In this document: positions 5,290-6,103 of the stretch, piece after piece
How positions within the stretch are numbered: the stretch's first letter is position 1
How the letters are laid out: every line of letters starts with the position of its first letter
From: QQUD01 sp039029915
Lineage (GTDB): Bacteria > Chloroflexota > Anaerolineae > Promineifilales > Promineifilaceae
DNA: 6,103 nt
NCBI GenBank assembly: GCA_039029915.1
Contig: JBCCFD010000474.1
Coordinates: 1 to 6,103, forward strand
Reading direction: 5' to 3'
Position numbers and translations under genes: made by a program
Notes under the pieces: generated by a model
Database searches by the model: none
What the model was told of the DNA's origin: nothing
What the model saw: only the letters and a program-made list of their open reading frames with translations

Positions 5290-5923
5290 AATTTCGGGGG
5301 AGCAAGCCTTGTTCAAACAGTTCAAAAAAGCGAACGGCTGTATCTTGGGGAGATTCTCGGCCTTCAATAAGATACCAATACACAGTCTCATTCATAGTGC
5401 CTAGCATCGCACTAGCCATGTATTTTGCATCGCACTCGGCTATTGTACCGTCGACAATGCCCCTAGAGATAATGGCTGTAACGGCCGTTAATACCTCGCT
5501 CGATAAGCCGTGATAGAGCCGTCTAAATTTATCCTCGGGGGCGTTGATTCGCATCAGAATGAGGCAAGCCCCAAAGTCGTCGGTGACAATACGGCCGTAT
5601 GCTTCAAAAAAAGTGCGAAGAGCTGGCAGCCCTTGTTCAGCAGAAACGGCCGTGTTTTCAATAAGTTCCCGAAGCTGCTTAGCCGCAATCTCCAAAATGC
5701 CAATCAAAATGTCATCTTTATTTTTGACGTAGTAATATAGGCTTGGTTTTGTAACATTAAGCTGAGTGGCAATACTGTTCAATGACGTTTGGCTAAAGCC
5801 ATTTTGATTGAACGCCTTCGCCCCCACTCGCAAGATTGCCATGCGCTTAATTTGTCGTTTTTCATTTACCGATTGGATACCATCATCCCAACGAATTTGT
5901 TCCGCTTGATTTTTCATTGACAT
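5288..5923 (-). CDS. TetR/AcrR-family transcriptional repressor
   Basis: From the chosen start this is a 211-residue TetR-type regulator. Residues about 25-75 form the DNA-binding domain: ILRVGAKAFNQNGFSQTSLN, then IATQLNVTKPSLYYYVKNKDD, the canonical TetR helix-turn-helix ending in the LYYYVKNKDDIL signature. The remainder is the helical ligand-binding and dimer part (GACLILMRINAPEDKF, then the C-terminal RFFELFEQGLLPRN); the effector is unknown. The frame is open to an ATG at 6004, adding 27 residues (MIFAFPKLKN...), but these are unlike TetR N-termini and include a tandem repeat, so I prefer 5923 (or 5917). No start has a clear Shine-Dalgarno. The gene is convergent with the DUF427-like gene and its true target may lie beyond the right edge. 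It holds three ACGGCCGT sites (5481, 5591, 5646), the densest cluster in the window. Confidence 0.88.
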   Translation of the reverse strand: MSMKNQAEQIRWDDGIQSVNEKRQIKRMAILRVGAKAFNQNGFSQTSLNSIATQLNVTKPSLYYYVKNKDDILIGILEIAAKQLRELIENTAVSAEQGLPALRTFFEAYGRIVTDDFGACLILMRINAPEDKFRRLYHGLSSEVLTAVTAIISRGIVDGTIAECDAKYMASAMLGTMNETVYWYLIEGRESPQDTAVRFFELFEQGLLPRN

Positions 5924-5948
5924 TCGCGTTTTTTGTGCATGGAATTTG

Positions 5949-5965
5949 TCCACAGACTCCACAGA
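5949..5965. repeat. Tandem TCCACAGA repeat, 9-bp period
   Basis: TCCACAGA occurs at 5949-5956 and 5958-5965 (TCTGTGGA twice on the minus strand). It lies in the probable leader of the TetR gene, or encodes SVESVD if the longer start is used. Confidence 0.4.
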
Positions 5966-6004
5966 TTTACAAATATTTTTTAGTTTAGGGAAAGCGAAAA
6001 TCAT

Positions 6005-6103
6005 CCGCTATGTTATTACTCAATCTTTTTCCAATATTCTGAAAAATTGTTCGTCTTAGCTTTTGATCAAAAATAATAATAATTTATTGTATCATAAAAT
6101 TGA
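6005..6103. promoter_or_regulatory. AT-rich upstream region with 12-bp palindrome TTTTGATCAAAA
   Basis: TTTTGATCAAAA at 6061-6072 is a perfect palindrome in an AT-rich stretch that also has four AAT triplets (6072-6083). It lies about 140 nt upstream of the preferred TetR start and about 60 nt upstream of the longer one, so it is a candidate autoregulatory operator or part of the promoter. On the minus strand TATGATACAAT (around 6086-6096) resembles a -10 region, but its -35 would fall at or beyond the window edge. A divergent gene may begin to the right. Confidence 0.35.

Larger units (their letters stand above)
578..5653. repeat. Highly iterated palindrome ACGGCCGT, 12 copies
   Basis: Exact ACGGCCGT starts at 578, 968, 1478, 1903, 2258, 3228, 3431, 3943, 4324, 5481, 5591 and 5646. 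A random 8-mer would be expected about 0.09 times in this length. Five copies extend to the 10-bp palindrome AACGGCCGTT (578, 1478, 1903, 3228, 5481), and ten have AACGGCCGT on at least one strand. Every copy is in a coding region: two in the PhzF-like gene, three in the MocR gene, two in azlC, two in the reductase and three in the TetR gene. There are none in the cupin or DUF427-like genes, the mobile element or the spacers. I saw no CGGCCG outside this octamer and only one near copy (ACGGCCCG at 2084). Confidence 0.9.

Noticed and set aside
5510..5740. Plus-strand open frames across the TetR gene
   Set aside because: The minus-strand frame encodes clear TetR motifs; these are shadow frames.
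5946..5954. TTGTCCACA resembling a DnaA box
   Set aside because: It is a single near match, with no cluster and no origin-type genes nearby; the neighbouring copy lacks the TT start.
1..6103. CRISPR array, tRNA, rRNA or integrase-type island signs
   Set aside because: No spaced direct repeats of CRISPR size, no cloverleaf or rRNA stretch, and no integrase or transposase gene were seen.

Overview
The window is a gene-dense bacterial segment of roughly balanced base composition (about half G+C by eye). It holds seven protein-coding genes and no tRNA, rRNA or CRISPR array that I can see. The taxon cannot be fixed from the sequence. The intergenic palindromes and mixed metabolic gene content would fit a free-living environmental bacterium, and something like Chloroflexota is a weak guess only.

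Layout. Positions 1-130 carry CCTC-W-GAGG palindromic repeats ending in T runs and a short leader. Positions 131-3575 are a tight same-strand cluster: a PhzF-family isomerase, a small cupin joined to it by an ATGA overlap, a MocR-type regulator (GntR winged helix fused to an aminotransferase fold) 3 nt later, and an AzlC-type amino-acid exporter subunit 8 nt after that. A 105-nt gap with two 9-bp direct-repeat pairs, each of 16-bp period, leads to an aldo/keto reductase (3681-4664) with its own Shine-Dalgarno. A 151-bp non-coding element (4666-4816) with 18-bp imperfect terminal inverted repeats and a 9-bp flanking duplication sits exactly at the reductase stop codon and looks like a MITE. A small DUF427-like protein (4881-5222) follows, convergent with a TetR-family repressor on the minus strand (5288-5923). 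The last 180 bases are AT-rich and hold the repressor's upstream region, with a 12-bp perfect palindrome.

How the genes may work together (inference). The first four genes are probably one transcription unit, in which the PLP-binding MocR protein senses an amine or amino acid and controls its neighbours. AzlC would export a branched-chain or related amino acid, while PhzF and the cupin would modify or isomerise a small metabolite. No AzlD partner follows AzlC. The aldo/keto reductase may be co-regulated or separate.

The most striking signal is not a gene. The palindromic octamer ACGGCCGT occurs 12 times in 6.1 kb, against about 0.09 expected for a random 8-mer. All copies are inside coding regions, on both gene orientations and in all three codon phases. 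It behaves like a highly iterated palindrome, comparable in kind to cyanobacterial HIP1 (GCGATCGC) but with a different sequence.
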